35,558 nucleotides of DNA, taken from positions 1 through 35,558 of the forward strand of contig SYOC01000397.1 of the NCBI GenBank assembly GCA_005804965.1, given 5' to 3'. How positions within the stretch are numbered: the stretch's first letter is position 1; each line of letters opens with the position of its first letter. Below, piece by piece: positions 1 through 8,226 of this stretch. Source of the DNA: Pseudomonadota bacterium. Its GTDB lineage: Bacteria; Desulfobacterota; Binatia; Bin18. The translations under genes and the position numbers were made by a program. The notes below the pieces were generated by a model. That model had not been told where the DNA came from. It saw only the letters and a program-made list of their open reading frames with translations, and searched no databases.

Positions 1-79
1 CCATCTGCTCGACTGTTTTCGCTATGCCCCGGTGCGCGAGGAAGGACGACAGCGCCGCCGCTCACCGTCGTCCGCATAA
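1..79 (+). CDS. 3' end of an upstream gene, possibly qhpG
   Basis: An open frame runs in from the left edge and stops at TAA (77-79), giving a basic C-terminal tail that ends in RSPSSA. The stop overlaps the ATG of the ABC transporter as TAATG, the usual sign of translational coupling in an operon. Only about 25 residues are visible and no domain can be recognised. In known qhp clusters the ABC exporter gene qhpF lies next to qhpG, a flavoprotein monooxygenase acting on the tryptophan of QhpC. That identity is a guess from position alone. Confidence 0.45.
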   Translation, partial: HLLDCFRYAPVREEGRQRRRSPSSA

Positions 80-1863
80 TGGCTACTTCTGCACTGATCT
101 CTCTGGCCCGTTTGCGTCGCCTGACGCCGTTCGTCTCTCCGTTCTTTTCCCGCTTGGCGCTGGTGTTCGTACTCTCATTGTTTGGCGTGACGGTTGGATT
201 GTTGTGGCCGCTCTTCACCAAGGTGCTGATCGACAACGTCCTGCTCGCCAAGAACACCCAACTGCTCTTGGTACTGTGCGGAGCGATGGTCGGGACGACC
301 GTCGTGAGTTATGGCGTTGGTGCCGTGACTCGCTATTTCTATACTCAGGTGACGGCCCGTATTCTCTTCGCACTGCGCCAACACTTGTTTGCGCATCTTC
401 AGAGCCTGTCGCTGCGCTTCCATGCCCGCGTCAAATTGGGTGATCTGTTATCGCGCCTCAACACCGATATCAGCGAAGTCCAAGCGGTGCTGACGGATAC
501 CGCTTTCGCGCTGGTCTCGAATCTCTTGGTCTTGCTGGTGACCGTCGGATTTTTGCTGTGGTTAGAGTGGCGACTTTTTCTGCTCAGTCTCGTGGCGGTG
601 CCGTTCCAATTGTACGGCATTATGAAAATCCGTCCGCGCATGGTGGAGCAGACTCGCGAGGTGCGGGAGCTCAACGCGAGCATCGGGTCGTTTCTGGTCG
701 AGTCACTCTCCTCAATAAAATTCGTCAAGCTCTTTGCCTTGGAGCGGACCCAATTACAACGACTGGGGACGTTGGGCGAGCGGTTTGTGCGAGTAGTGAC
801 GCGCTTTGAGATGCTGGGCTATTGGGGTGGCTCGGTTGCCAGCGCCACGACTTTTCTCGGTGGTGTGCTCACGACGTTGTACGGCGGATATCTCGTCATT
901 GCTGACCAATTGAGCGTCGGTGCGCTGGTGGCGTTTTCTGCCTACCAATCGCGTGCTTTTAGTCCGTTACAAGCGCTTGCGGATTTGTATTTGCGTTTCG
1001 AGCGGGCTGGCGTGTCGCTGGATCGCATCTTTGAGTTTCTTGATGTTGCGGCAGGGAACAGCGAGACCGGGACTGGCAGTCGCCAGCTCGACTACGTGCG
1101 AGGGGAGATCGAATTTCGCAACGTTTCTTTCGCGTATGAAGCGGCAGAGCCGTTGTTACTGGACGTCAGCTTTCGGGTCCCGGCTGGCGGTCGTTTGGCG
1201 ATTCTTGGTCCCAGTGGTGTGGGCAAGTCTACTGTTGTGGATCTTCTCGCTCGCTTGTACGAGCCGCACGGCGGCAGCATTTTGTTAGATGGGCAACCAT
1301 TGGCGGAGTTTGATCTTGTCTGGCTTCGCAAGCAAATGACCGTGGTTGAACATGAGCCTGTCCTCTTTCATGCGTCGGTGATGGAGAACCTCCGCTATGC
1401 GAGTCCAGATGTGTCGGCGAGCGAAGTAGAAGCTATCGCGCGGCTGGTAGGGCTCCATGACTTCCTGAGCAGTTTGCCACAGGGGTATGACACGGTCGTA
1501 GGCGAGCGTGGTGCGCGTTTATCGACCGGGCAGCGGCAACGTATGGCGTTAGCGCGGGCGCTACTGCGGCGGCCACGCATTCTGGTTTTGGACGAAGCTT
1601 TATCTGGGCTTGACCTTGTGAGCGAGGCCGAAGTGCGCACGGCATTGGACACCTTGATGAAAGAGAAGACCGTGCTGCTGGTGACGCATCGGCATTCTTC
1701 CCTCCACCCTGATGATCGCGTGTTAGTGCTCGATCATGGACGAGCGATGTGGCAAGGCGTGTACCGTGCGCTGCCGACTACTGCTGGGACGCTGTATGAC
1801 ACCGTTGAGGAATGGGAGCGGCAGCTTTCTCCTCAGGGTGATGGAGCGCGTGTTCAGCCTTGA
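79..1863 (+). CDS. qhpF: ABC exporter, fused permease/ATPase (candidate QhpF)
   Basis: A 594-residue half-transporter of the inner membrane. Residues 1-310 form a hydrophobic type-1 exporter domain with several transmembrane segments. The C-terminal part is an ATPase with Walker A GPSGVGKST (377-385), a signature written LSTGQ (481-485) instead of LSGGQ, and Walker B RILVLDE ending at D505-E506. There is no N-terminal peptidase domain. The start overlaps the preceding stop. In QHNDH clusters, QhpF is an exporter of this architecture thought to move the processed gamma subunit to the periplasm. The qhp genes lie about 3 kb away here, so the transporter class is certain and the QhpF role is inferred. 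A lipid A/MsbA-like or drug exporter is the alternative. Confidence 0.85.
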   Translation: MATSALISLARLRRLTPFVSPFFSRLALVFVLSLFGVTVGLLWPLFTKVLIDNVLLAKNTQLLLVLCGAMVGTTVVSYGVGAVTRYFYTQVTARILFALRQHLFAHLQSLSLRFHARVKLGDLLSRLNTDISEVQAVLTDTAFALVSNLLVLLVTVGFLLWLEWRLFLLSLVAVPFQLYGIMKIRPRMVEQTREVRELNASIGSFLVESLSSIKFVKLFALERTQLQRLGTLGERFVRVVTRFEMLGYWGGSVASATTFLGGVLTTLYGGYLVIADQLSVGALVAFSAYQSRAFSPLQALADLYLRFERAGVSLDRIFEFLDVAAGNSETGTGSRQLDYVRGEIEFRNVSFAYEAAEPLLLDVSFRVPAGGRLAILGPSGVGKSTVVDLLARLYEPHGGSILLDGQPLAEFDLVWLRKQMTVVEHEPVLFHASVMENLRYASPDVSASEVEAIARLVGLHDFLSSLPQGYDTVVGERGARLSTGQRQRMALARALLRRPRILVLDEALSGLDLVSEAEVRTALDTLMKEKTVLLVTHRHSSLHPDDRVLVLDHGRAMWQGVYRALPTTAGTLYDTVEEWERQLSPQGDGARVQP

Positions 1864-2768
1864 TTCTCTCGTGCCGTGTAAGGGAGGCGAATGTTCTCTA
1901 AGAATTGGCCAGTCGTGCCGAGTGGAGGTAAGGTTTGGCCATCAAGCGTGAACGTGACGCCTCCGGCATTGCCGAGTGTCACAAGGAAGGTCGATTCCGA
2001 GGTCCAAGAGGCGGATTCTCCTGGCTTGAGAATCATATCGCTCGGAGCCTGACCAGCGATAATCACGCGAATCCACGTAGACTCTTGCGCTTGCGCACGC
2101 AGCAGATGCGGGGCATTGGCTGGACGCGGCTGGGATGCAGCAGGTGAAGTCGTCGGTGATGCTGGTGGCTGGGGAATCGCAGCAGCCGGGGGTTCTGTTC
2201 CTGACGGCTGCGTGACTGTTGTTGCCGGAAGTGCCGTGGCGTGAGGAACAGATTCGGGAGTGACCGGAACCGCAGGCGGTGAGGGTGGGACTGGTTGCGG
2301 AGCAGCTTCGCTTACCGTGTTCGGGGTTGGCTCCGTTTGCAAGTCGCTCAAACCGGGAATGCGTTCGTCCATATCGCTGTATTGCCCGATGAAGGCCAGG
2401 ATTACTAACACCACCGCAAGAGTGATTGAGGCGGACAGGGTACGAGAGCGTTTAGATGGCGTCCGTAGCGGGGGAGTTTGCGGGGAATCGGTGAGGTCAA
2501 GGTTAATTTCTGGAGCTTTTTGGAATTCGTCGGTCAACTGAGCGACAATCTCGGCAGGATCGAGGCCCAGAAACGCTGCATAGTCCCGCAAATGCGGGAC
2601 AAGATACACCGGATCGGGCAATGTCCGTGTGGCTTCTTTGCCAGGTGGCGTGTGTTCTTCCAGCATCTCCAGATAGGAAAGCGGAATACGCGAACGGCGC
2701 GCGGCTTCTTTGAGGGATAGCCCTTGGTTTTCCCTGGCTTGACGCAACAACAGGGCGATGTGTTCCAT
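1854..2768 (-). CDS. rodZ: RodZ-like HTH / membrane / DUF4115 protein
   Basis: A 304-residue protein with the RodZ layout. Residues 1-80 form a cytoplasmic helix-turn-helix domain (HTH_25 type, starting MEHIALLLRQ), residues about 111-129 one transmembrane segment, about 140-215 a Pro/Ala/Thr-rich periplasmic linker, and about 225-300 a beta-rich domain of the DUF4115 type. RodZ links MreB to the elongasome and helps set rod shape. I chose the ATG at 2768 because AGGAGT lies just upstream; an open frame extends to 2831 without a ribosome site. Its stop overlaps the convergent ABC gene by 10 bases. Very similar HTH-DUF4115 proteins occur outside shape control, so the exact role is inferred. 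Confidence 0.8.
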   Translation of the reverse strand: MEHIALLLRQARENQGLSLKEAARRSRIPLSYLEMLEEHTPPGKEATRTLPDPVYLVPHLRDYAAFLGLDPAEIVAQLTDEFQKAPEINLDLTDSPQTPPLRTPSKRSRTLSASITLAVVLVILAFIGQYSDMDERIPGLSDLQTEPTPNTVSEAAPQPVPPSPPAVPVTPESVPHATALPATTVTQPSGTEPPAAAIPQPPASPTTSPAASQPRPANAPHLLRAQAQESTWIRVIIAGQAPSDMILKPGESASWTSESTFLVTLGNAGGVTFTLDGQTLPPLGTTGQFLENIRLPYTARENQG

Positions 2769-2870
2769 TGAGGACTCCTGCACTCCGAGGTGGCTCCTGC
2801 GTGAATAACGCGACGAGCGCCCCCTCTGCATACCGACCGACCGGAGATTTTTCTACGGGGGCGGGGTAGG

Positions 2871-3593
2871 CTACGGAGTGGGTGCATCCGGCGGCGCACT
2901 GCGAATAGCATTGGCCGTGAGTGGTACGAGGACGTTGTGCAGGAAGTCGCCTTGCCGCAGCTTAGCGATAAGCTTTTCCCAGTGTTGAGGCTCGTTGAAC
3001 CCTTTAATCGAAGGTGTGAGAAACTGCTCCGTGTATTCATCCAACGCCCGGGCATAGAGATCCATGCCGGTGCGATAGCTCTGCATCCCTTGAGCGTAGA
3101 GCCGGAGCGCTTGGAGGTAATTTTCACGCACGCGGCAAAAGTCGTCCTGGGTAATCGTCTTTGCCTGTAAGGCGTTCTTGGCTTCCACCATCTGCGGGCT
3201 CAAGAGGCGATGGCCGCGTTCCCACTGCTGCCGGGACTCTTCGTGCTGAGCGCGAAGATTTTCCAGTGTACGCCACTTGGGTTCTATTTCTGAGAGCCGC
3301 AACGCCGTGAGTTGCCGGGCAAGCGCACGGTCATACTCTTCTGGCGGCGTTACGCGAATGTCTTGTAATTGCGCTTCCGCCGTGCGCATGCGTTCTTGGC
3401 TGGTACGAACGGCTTGTATTGTGGCACGAAGCGTTTGTTCCCCTGCCACTAACGTTTGGGTCATGGCCGGAAGCTCTTCCCCACAGGCCGCGAAGCTGGA
3501 CGTTGGCGAGGTGGGGGCGAGGCAGGTCAGTGCTAAGGGCACGAGCCGTCGCGCCCAGTCGCTGAGGAACCCTCGAAAAAACCGAAGACTCAT
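2871..3593 (-). CDS. hypothetical exported helical protein
   Basis: A 240-residue protein I do not recognise. A basic N-terminus is followed by a hydrophobic stretch (about residues 15-35) that ends near SSFAAC, which looks like a Sec signal peptide; a cysteine follows immediately, so lipidation is possible but the lipobox is poor. The rest is charged, alanine/glutamine/arginine-rich and helical, with heptad-like spacing over about residues 45-130 that suggests a coiled coil. The ATG at 3593 has GAAGGAAG upstream. It begins 16 bases after mscL stops on the same strand and probably shares its transcript. No catalytic motif is visible. Confidence 0.7.
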   Translation of the reverse strand: MSLRFFRGFLSDWARRLVPLALTCLAPTSPTSSFAACGEELPAMTQTLVAGEQTLRATIQAVRTSQERMRTAEAQLQDIRVTPPEEYDRALARQLTALRLSEIEPKWRTLENLRAQHEESRQQWERGHRLLSPQMVEAKNALQAKTITQDDFCRVRENYLQALRLYAQGMQSYRTGMDLYARALDEYTEQFLTPSIKGFNEPQHWEKLIAKLRQGDFLHNVLVPLTANAIRSAPPDAPTP

Positions 3594-3609
3594 AATCGTG
3601 GTGCTTCCT

Positions 3610-4056
3610 TCATCTGAGTTCAGAGGTGCAATGGCCGCACCGCGTTGCTTTGATGGGGATCGTCGAAAGGCAATGCGGACAGTCTTTGGTGATCGGCGGG
3701 CCAGCCGGTGCCGGCTCGGGTGCCTTCTTGGCGCGGTTGAGCTGCTGGACCAGCATGAAGACCGCGAAGGCGACGAACACGAAATTGATGATCGTAGTCA
3801 GAAAGAGGCCGACATTGAGCGTGGGCGCACCAGCTTCCTTGGCTTTGGCGAGGCTTTCATACGCCGTTCCCGAGAGATTGATAAATAGGCTGGCGAAATC
3901 GACTTGGCCGAGGAGCATGCCGATGGGTGGCATAAGCATGTCTTCTACGAGCGACGACACGACTTTACCGAACGCACCGCCGATGATGATGCCGACCGCC
4001 ATGTCGAGCACGTTGCCCTGGACTGCGAATTTTTTGAACTCTTGTAGTGATGCCAT
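3610..4056 (-). CDS. mscL: large-conductance mechanosensitive channel MscL
   Basis: A 148-residue inner-membrane channel that opens under hypo-osmotic tension. The N-terminal helix and TM1 are typical ([20 protein letters not shown], then [15 protein letters not shown]), and TM2 is near residues 82-105. After the cytoplasmic helix there is a short C-terminal zinc-ribbon-like tail with CPHC and CGHC motifs; E. coli MscL (136 residues) lacks it. I chose the ATG at 4056 over a GTG at 4062 because GGAG lies 8 bases before the ATG but only 2 before the GTG. It follows the subtilisin-like gene by 18 bases. Confidence 0.96.
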   Translation of the reverse strand: MASLQEFKKFAVQGNVLDMAVGIIIGGAFGKVVSSLVEDMLMPPIGMLLGQVDFASLFINLSGTAYESLAKAKEAGAPTLNVGLFLTTIINFVFVAFAVFMLVQQLNRAKKAPEPAPAGPPITKDCPHCLSTIPIKATRCGHCTSELR

Positions 4057-4074
4057 AGACACTTCTCCTTCCTT

Positions 4075-4806
4075 TCATGTCGAGGTTGCCGTCTGTTGAA
4101 GATATAACTGCGCTTCGTCCACACTCAAGCCAGGATGCTGCTCAACCCAGAGTGCCAGCACGGCGGCCAGATGAGCCGAGGCACAGCTATGGCCACGAAA
4201 ATTACGTTCTTGCGGTAATCCCGGGATGGGGCGCGGTTGTGGATGGGCACGAAAGTGAATCGCATCCTCTTCGACATAACGGTGCTCGTGCCACCGACAG
4301 GTTGCGTCTGCCGCTACGCCAATCACTCCCGGCAGCGCTGCTGGCAAGACATCGCTTTGCCCAGCCGGTGCAGATGAGACGAGTAAGACGCCTGCTGCAT
4401 TGGCCTGTGCCACCAGCGTTTGCAAGCGCGAACGATGGGCTGGGTTCGTGGTCCCCAGGCTGAGATTCACGACGTGCATCTTGTGGTCGATTGCCCAGCG
4501 CAGTCCGGCCTCTAAAGTGGGGAAAGCTGCGGTGAGCGGATCATTCGGCGTGAGCGGATCGCGGAAGATCTTCACGGCATAGAGTGCTGCCTGCGGTGCT
4601 TTGGCACGCACGATGCCTGCGAGCGCCGTGCCATGCCCGCGCCGGTCAATGTAATCCTCACTGTGGTGCAGTGTCCCGTCAGGTGCCAGGGAGAAGGCGA
4701 CGCCGCTGGCCACTGTGCCGACGTGCGGGTGACGGGGATTGATACCGCTGTCGATCAGTGCGACGCGGACACCAGCGCCTGTAGGTGACGAGGGAGGTTG
4801 TAGCAT
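4075..4806 (-). CDS. qhpE: stand-alone subtilisin-like protease (candidate QhpE)
   Basis: A 243-residue S8-family serine protease core with a complete triad: Asp in VALIDSG (about residue 18), His in RGHGTALAGI (about 58), and Ser in GHSCASAHLAA near the C-terminus, where most subtilases read GTSMAAP. It has neither signal peptide nor propeptide, so it should act in the cytoplasm. It is divergent from qhpA, 183 bases away. In Paracoccus, QhpE is a small, unusual cytoplasmic subtilisin-like enzyme that removes the leader of the cross-linked gamma subunit. Size, lack of export signal and location all fit. No clear Shine-Dalgarno precedes the ATG. A general intracellular subtilase is the alternative. 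Confidence 0.85.
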   Translation of the reverse strand: MLQPPSSPTGAGVRVALIDSGINPRHPHVGTVASGVAFSLAPDGTLHHSEDYIDRRGHGTALAGIVRAKAPQAALYAVKIFRDPLTPNDPLTAAFPTLEAGLRWAIDHKMHVVNLSLGTTNPAHRSRLQTLVAQANAAGVLLVSSAPAGQSDVLPAALPGVIGVAADATCRWHEHRYVEEDAIHFRAHPQPRPIPGLPQERNFRGHSCASAHLAAVLALWVEQHPGLSVDEAQLYLQQTATST

Positions 4807-4893
4807 GGGTAATCGCGGGGAATTTCAGTATCCGATCATAGCTGATGTCGCTTGCAGTGCGAGACCCAAAAGTTTGACTCGCCTATTTTTTAT

Positions 4894-4921
4894 TTGACAC
4901 ACGCAGTCCCGGGTATAGAAT
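4894..4921 (+). promoter_or_regulatory. sigma70-like promoter of the qhpADCB operon
   Basis: A perfect -35 hexamer TTGACA (4894-4899) and a -10 TAGAAT (4916-4921) are separated by 16 bases. They lie about 70 bases upstream of the qhpA start, in the divergent region between the protease gene and qhpA. On the opposite strand, facing the protease, only a TATGAT -10-like box without a matching -35 was seen. Confidence 0.6.
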
Positions 4922-4989
4922 GCCCTGCGGCCAATGGAAGGCGCTCATCAGGAGCACGGTGCCATCGGACAGACTGAACGCTTGACGAG

Positions 4990-6636
4990 ATGAGAACATC
5001 AATGACCATGCGAGACGTGCGAAAATTCTGCTTCTTGGTCCTGGGGACTGCCTTGCTGAAGTGGCCGGACGCTGGATTCGCGGCGGACCTGTCGGGAGCA
5101 GCGCTGGTGCAAAGTCGCTGTGCGATGTGCCACGCGGCAGAAGCAGGTGGCAAGTTGGATGCGATTGAGTCCCAGCGCAAAACGCCGGAAGGTTGGGAGA
5201 TGACGCTTGACCGCATGATGCGTACGCACGGAGTGCGCCTTCAGCCTGGAGAAGGCAGTGCGTTAGTCAAATACCTGAGCGACCATCATGGGCTGGCTCC
5301 GTCTGAAATCGGTGCATATCGCTACGCTTTGGAAAAGCGCACGAGTACCGTGGTTTCAAACGCCGAGCTTCCCAAGCCCGTGCAAGGTGCATGTTTGGTC
5401 TGCCACTCTTATGCTCGCATCGCGCTTCAGCGACGCACGCCAGAAGCGTGGCGGAGCATGGTCGATACCAAGCTTGCGCTGTTTACCAACACAGAAAACG
5501 TGACCGCGTCTTCTGGGATGCTGAACTCTTTTTGGTACGATGATGCCGTGAAAGAGGCCATTCCTTTCCTGGCTAAACAGTTTCCTTTCGTGACCGAGGC
5601 TTGGAAGAAATGGCAAGCTGCCGCCAAGCCGAACTATGCAGGAACGTGGAAAGTAGTCGGTCATGACGCCGGCAAGGGCGGCGATTATACCGGGCAGTTG
5701 GTGCTCAAAGCCTTGGGCGAAGATCGCTACGAAGGTGAGTTCACGCACACATTTGCCGACGGCTCCCAACGCGCAGGAAAAACCACGGCGATTCTCTACG
5801 CAGGCTTTCAGTGGCGCGGCCTTGCGCAAATGGAAGGTGGGCAGAAGCAAGCCGAAGTGTTTTTTGGGAGCGAGGATGGGATGACGTTAAGCGGACGACG
5901 CCTGTTGTCGCCCATCGGTGACCTTGGTACCGACGAGACCCTATACAAACAGAAAGATGTGGGGCGGTTGCTGACAGCACTCCCTGCTGCTGTGCAAACT
6001 GGTAGGCCGCAGCAGATCAAGCTCTTTGGCTTACGCTTCCCCGCCGGGGTTGCAGCCACTGCCGTACACTTCGGTGAAGGGATCAAAGTGCAGTCGCTCA
6101 AGCAAAGTGGAGACGACACGCTTGTCGTTGAGGTGACGCCCGAAAAAAACGCCAAGGTCGGTACGCGACAAATTAAGGTTGACGGCGTAGCCGGGGAAGT
6201 GGCGCTTCAGGTGTACCACACCATTGATTATATCCGGGTGTCTCCCGAGCACGGCTTCGCTCGCCCAGGCGGCATCAAAGCACGCAAGCTGTTAGAGCAG
6301 TTCGAGGCCATTGGTTACACGAACGGCAAGGACGGCGTCAAAGGGACAGCGGATGATGTGATGCTCGGGCGCGTCGCGCCGGTGCAGTGGAACGTGGAGG
6401 AAAATGTCACCCGTAACGACGATGACGATGTCCACTTTGTCGGGCAGGTGAACGAACAGGGCTTGTTCACTCCAGCAGACGACGGGCCGAACCCCAAACG
6501 CGAACGCTCTGAACACAACATCGGCGACATCTGGATCGAGGTTTGGTACACCCCAGACGGCGCGAAGCGACCACTTGGAGCCCGTGCCGCGATGCTGGTG
6601 ATGCCGGAAAAATTTAGCTTCCAACCGATTGAGTAG
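4990..6636 (+). CDS. qhpA: quinohemoprotein amine dehydrogenase, diheme alpha subunit
   Basis: A 548-residue periplasmic protein with a signal peptide ending near GFAAD. It has two c-type heme sites, CAMCH (residues 44-48) and CLVCH (135-139), in the N-terminal diheme domain. Beta-rich domains follow, as in the family, and the C-terminal part has a GTADDVMLG stretch. QhpA passes electrons from the quinone cofactor in QhpC to an external acceptor after primary amine oxidation. It is the first gene of the set A-D-C-B, which is the order known from Paracoccus and Pseudomonas. Alternative in-frame ATGs are at 5002 and 5008, and no strong ribosome site decides between them. The stop overlaps a GTG of qhpD. 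Confidence 0.93.
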   Translation: MRTSMTMRDVRKFCFLVLGTALLKWPDAGFAADLSGAALVQSRCAMCHAAEAGGKLDAIESQRKTPEGWEMTLDRMMRTHGVRLQPGEGSALVKYLSDHHGLAPSEIGAYRYALEKRTSTVVSNAELPKPVQGACLVCHSYARIALQRRTPEAWRSMVDTKLALFTNTENVTASSGMLNSFWYDDAVKEAIPFLAKQFPFVTEAWKKWQAAAKPNYAGTWKVVGHDAGKGGDYTGQLVLKALGEDRYEGEFTHTFADGSQRAGKTTAILYAGFQWRGLAQMEGGQKQAEVFFGSEDGMTLSGRRLLSPIGDLGTDETLYKQKDVGRLLTALPAAVQTGRPQQIKLFGLRFPAGVAATAVHFGEGIKVQSLKQSGDDTLVVEVTPEKNAKVGTRQIKVDGVAGEVALQVYHTIDYIRVSPEHGFARPGGIKARKLLEQFEAIGYTNGKDGVKGTADDVMLGRVAPVQWNVEENVTRNDDDDVHFVGQVNEQGLFTPADDGPNPKRERSEHNIGDIWIEVWYTPDGAKRPLGARAAMLVMPEKFSFQPIE

Positions 6637-6641
6637 TGACG

Positions 6642-8102
6642 ATGGATCTCCAATTTCGCCCCGAGAACGCACATGTTATCCCTTCGGCACAAGGGCCGAT
6701 CCTGGTTGCTGCGCGCAGTATGGCTCTTTTCGTGGTAGATCCGGCGGCGGAAGCGATCCTCGCCTACGCCCGGACGCAGCCGCGCTTCTCTCTCGCTCAT
6801 CTCGCCGAAACGTTGGCTGACCGCTTCTCTTCGCAAGACGTGCTGGAAACCGTGCAGGAATTGCTGCGACTGCACGTGTTTGTCGAAGGCAACCGTCCGC
6901 TGTCACCGGTGCAGCCGGTCGTCGATGTTGCTCGCTTTCCGGTAGGCTCGCTGGTGTTGAACGTGGCCAACAAGTGTAATCTCCATTGTTCGTACTGCTA
7001 CGAACCCGAGGCCGCGAAGTATGGTCCGGTGCCGGTGCAGATGGAATGGGAGACTGCACGCACGAGTGTGGACTTTCTCTTTCACAAGGCTGGCAGCAAC
7101 CCGGAAGTGAACCTGATCTTTTTTGGTGGTGAGGCCCTGCTCAATTTCAAGCTGATGCAACAGGTGGTCGCCTACGCGCAAGAGAAAGGGCAAGCCGCAG
7201 GGAAACGCGTGGATTTTTCGTTGACTACCAACGGCACGCTCCTGACCGATGAAGTCATCGATTTCTTCCAAGAGCATCGCTTTGGCATCACCGTGAGCAT
7301 GGATGGTCCGCAAGAGCTGCATGATCGTCGCCGCTTCTTTCTTACCGCCAAAGGCGAGCGGCGTGGTTCTTACGAGCAGATCGTGCCACGAGTCAAACGT
7401 TTGCTCGGGCGTTATACTGCACGCCCGGTAGTCGCCCGCGTGACCGTCACGAAAGGTACAATCGACATTGTCCGCATCTACGAGCATCTCACCGAGTTGG
7501 GATTCTTCGAGATTGGCTTTGCTCCAGTGACGGCGAAGAACGGCGAAGACTACGGCCTTGAACCCGCCAACCTGCGCCAAGTGCTCGATGGCTTCAAGGC
7601 ACTCGGCGACGTATATGTCGAACGAGCGTTGCGCAACCAGTACACCGGTTTCTCTAATCTCAGCACCATGCTGACCGATTTGCACGCCGGGACCAATAAG
7701 CTTTTTCCTTGCGGTGCTGGCTTGGGACTGCTGGATGTCGATGGCAACGGCGATGTCTACCTGTGCCATCGTTTCCCAGGGACGGAAGAGCATCGTTACG
7801 GCAATGTCAAAGAAGGCATCGAGTACGACCGGCTCAACGACTTTATCAACGGTGCCCATGTCGGCAACAAGCCGGTTTGTCAGACCTGTTGGATTCGCGG
7901 GCTATGTGGTGGCGGTTGCTACCACGAAGCCTATACGCAGTTTGGTGATGGTGCGTTGCCCAATTTGCATTACTGCGATTTCCTGCGCGAGTGGACCGAG
8001 TACGGCGTTGGGGTGTACATGAAACTGCAAGCAGAAAACCCGGGATTCGTCGAGACCTACGTGATCCGTGGGCGCGGTGATGCACCGAAAGAGTTGACCT
8101 GA
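6642..8102 (+). CDS. qhpD: radical SAM/SPASM maturase of the gamma subunit
   Basis: A 486-residue radical SAM enzyme. Counted from the GTG at 6636, the cluster motif is CNLHCSYC with Cys 114, 118 and 121, followed by a TIM-barrel-like domain. The Cys-rich C-terminal SPASM part contains FPCGAG, VYLCHRFPG, CQTCWIRGLCGGGC and a final YCDF. Residues 1-90 resemble a peptide-binding (PqqD/RRE-like) region. QhpD installs thioether bonds between Cys sulfur and methylene carbons of Asp/Glu in QhpC. I list the ATG at 6642; a GTG at 6636 overlaps the qhpA stop as TAGTG. The gene is translationally coupled to qhpA and lies just before its substrate gene. Confidence 0.93.
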   Translation: MDLQFRPENAHVIPSAQGPILVAARSMALFVVDPAAEAILAYARTQPRFSLAHLAETLADRFSSQDVLETVQELLRLHVFVEGNRPLSPVQPVVDVARFPVGSLVLNVANKCNLHCSYCYEPEAAKYGPVPVQMEWETARTSVDFLFHKAGSNPEVNLIFFGGEALLNFKLMQQVVAYAQEKGQAAGKRVDFSLTTNGTLLTDEVIDFFQEHRFGITVSMDGPQELHDRRRFFLTAKGERRGSYEQIVPRVKRLLGRYTARPVVARVTVTKGTIDIVRIYEHLTELGFFEIGFAPVTAKNGEDYGLEPANLRQVLDGFKALGDVYVERALRNQYTGFSNLSTMLTDLHAGTNKLFPCGAGLGLLDVDGNGDVYLCHRFPGTEEHRYGNVKEGIEYDRLNDFINGAHVGNKPVCQTCWIRGLCGGGCYHEAYTQFGDGALPNLHYCDFLREWTEYGVGVYMKLQAENPGFVETYVIRGRGDAPKELT

Positions 8103-8129
8103 AAGTAGACAGTGGAAAGTAATGAGAAG

Positions 8130-8210
8130 GAGAGAAGTCAGAATCCAGGAGCCAGAAGAGCATGGTTCGATTCTGTATTCTGACTCCTGACTTCTGGATT
8201 CCGTTCTCTC
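8130..8210. repeat. long imperfect inverted repeat before qhpC
   Basis: GAGAGAA (8130-8136) pairs with TTCTCTC (8204-8210), and GAATCCAG (8141-8148) with CTGGATTC (8194-8201); the flanking sequence on each arm matches imperfectly. Together they make a long stem-loop between the qhpD stop and the qhpC ribosome site AAGGAG (8215-8220). No T-tract follows, so it is not a typical terminator. Confidence 0.65.
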
Positions 8211-8226
8211 GGAGAAGGAGCAAACT

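Noticed and set aside
2534-3127. 197-codon open frame on the minus strand between rodZ and the unknown gene
   Set aside because: Overlaps both genes in another frame and is very rich in Arg/Ser, as shadow frames are; rodZ and the 240-residue protein have better starts and structure.
6903-7859. 318-codon open frame antisense to qhpD
   Set aside because: It mirrors a high-GC third-position pattern of a well-supported radical SAM gene, shows no domain, and has no ribosome site; a shadow frame.
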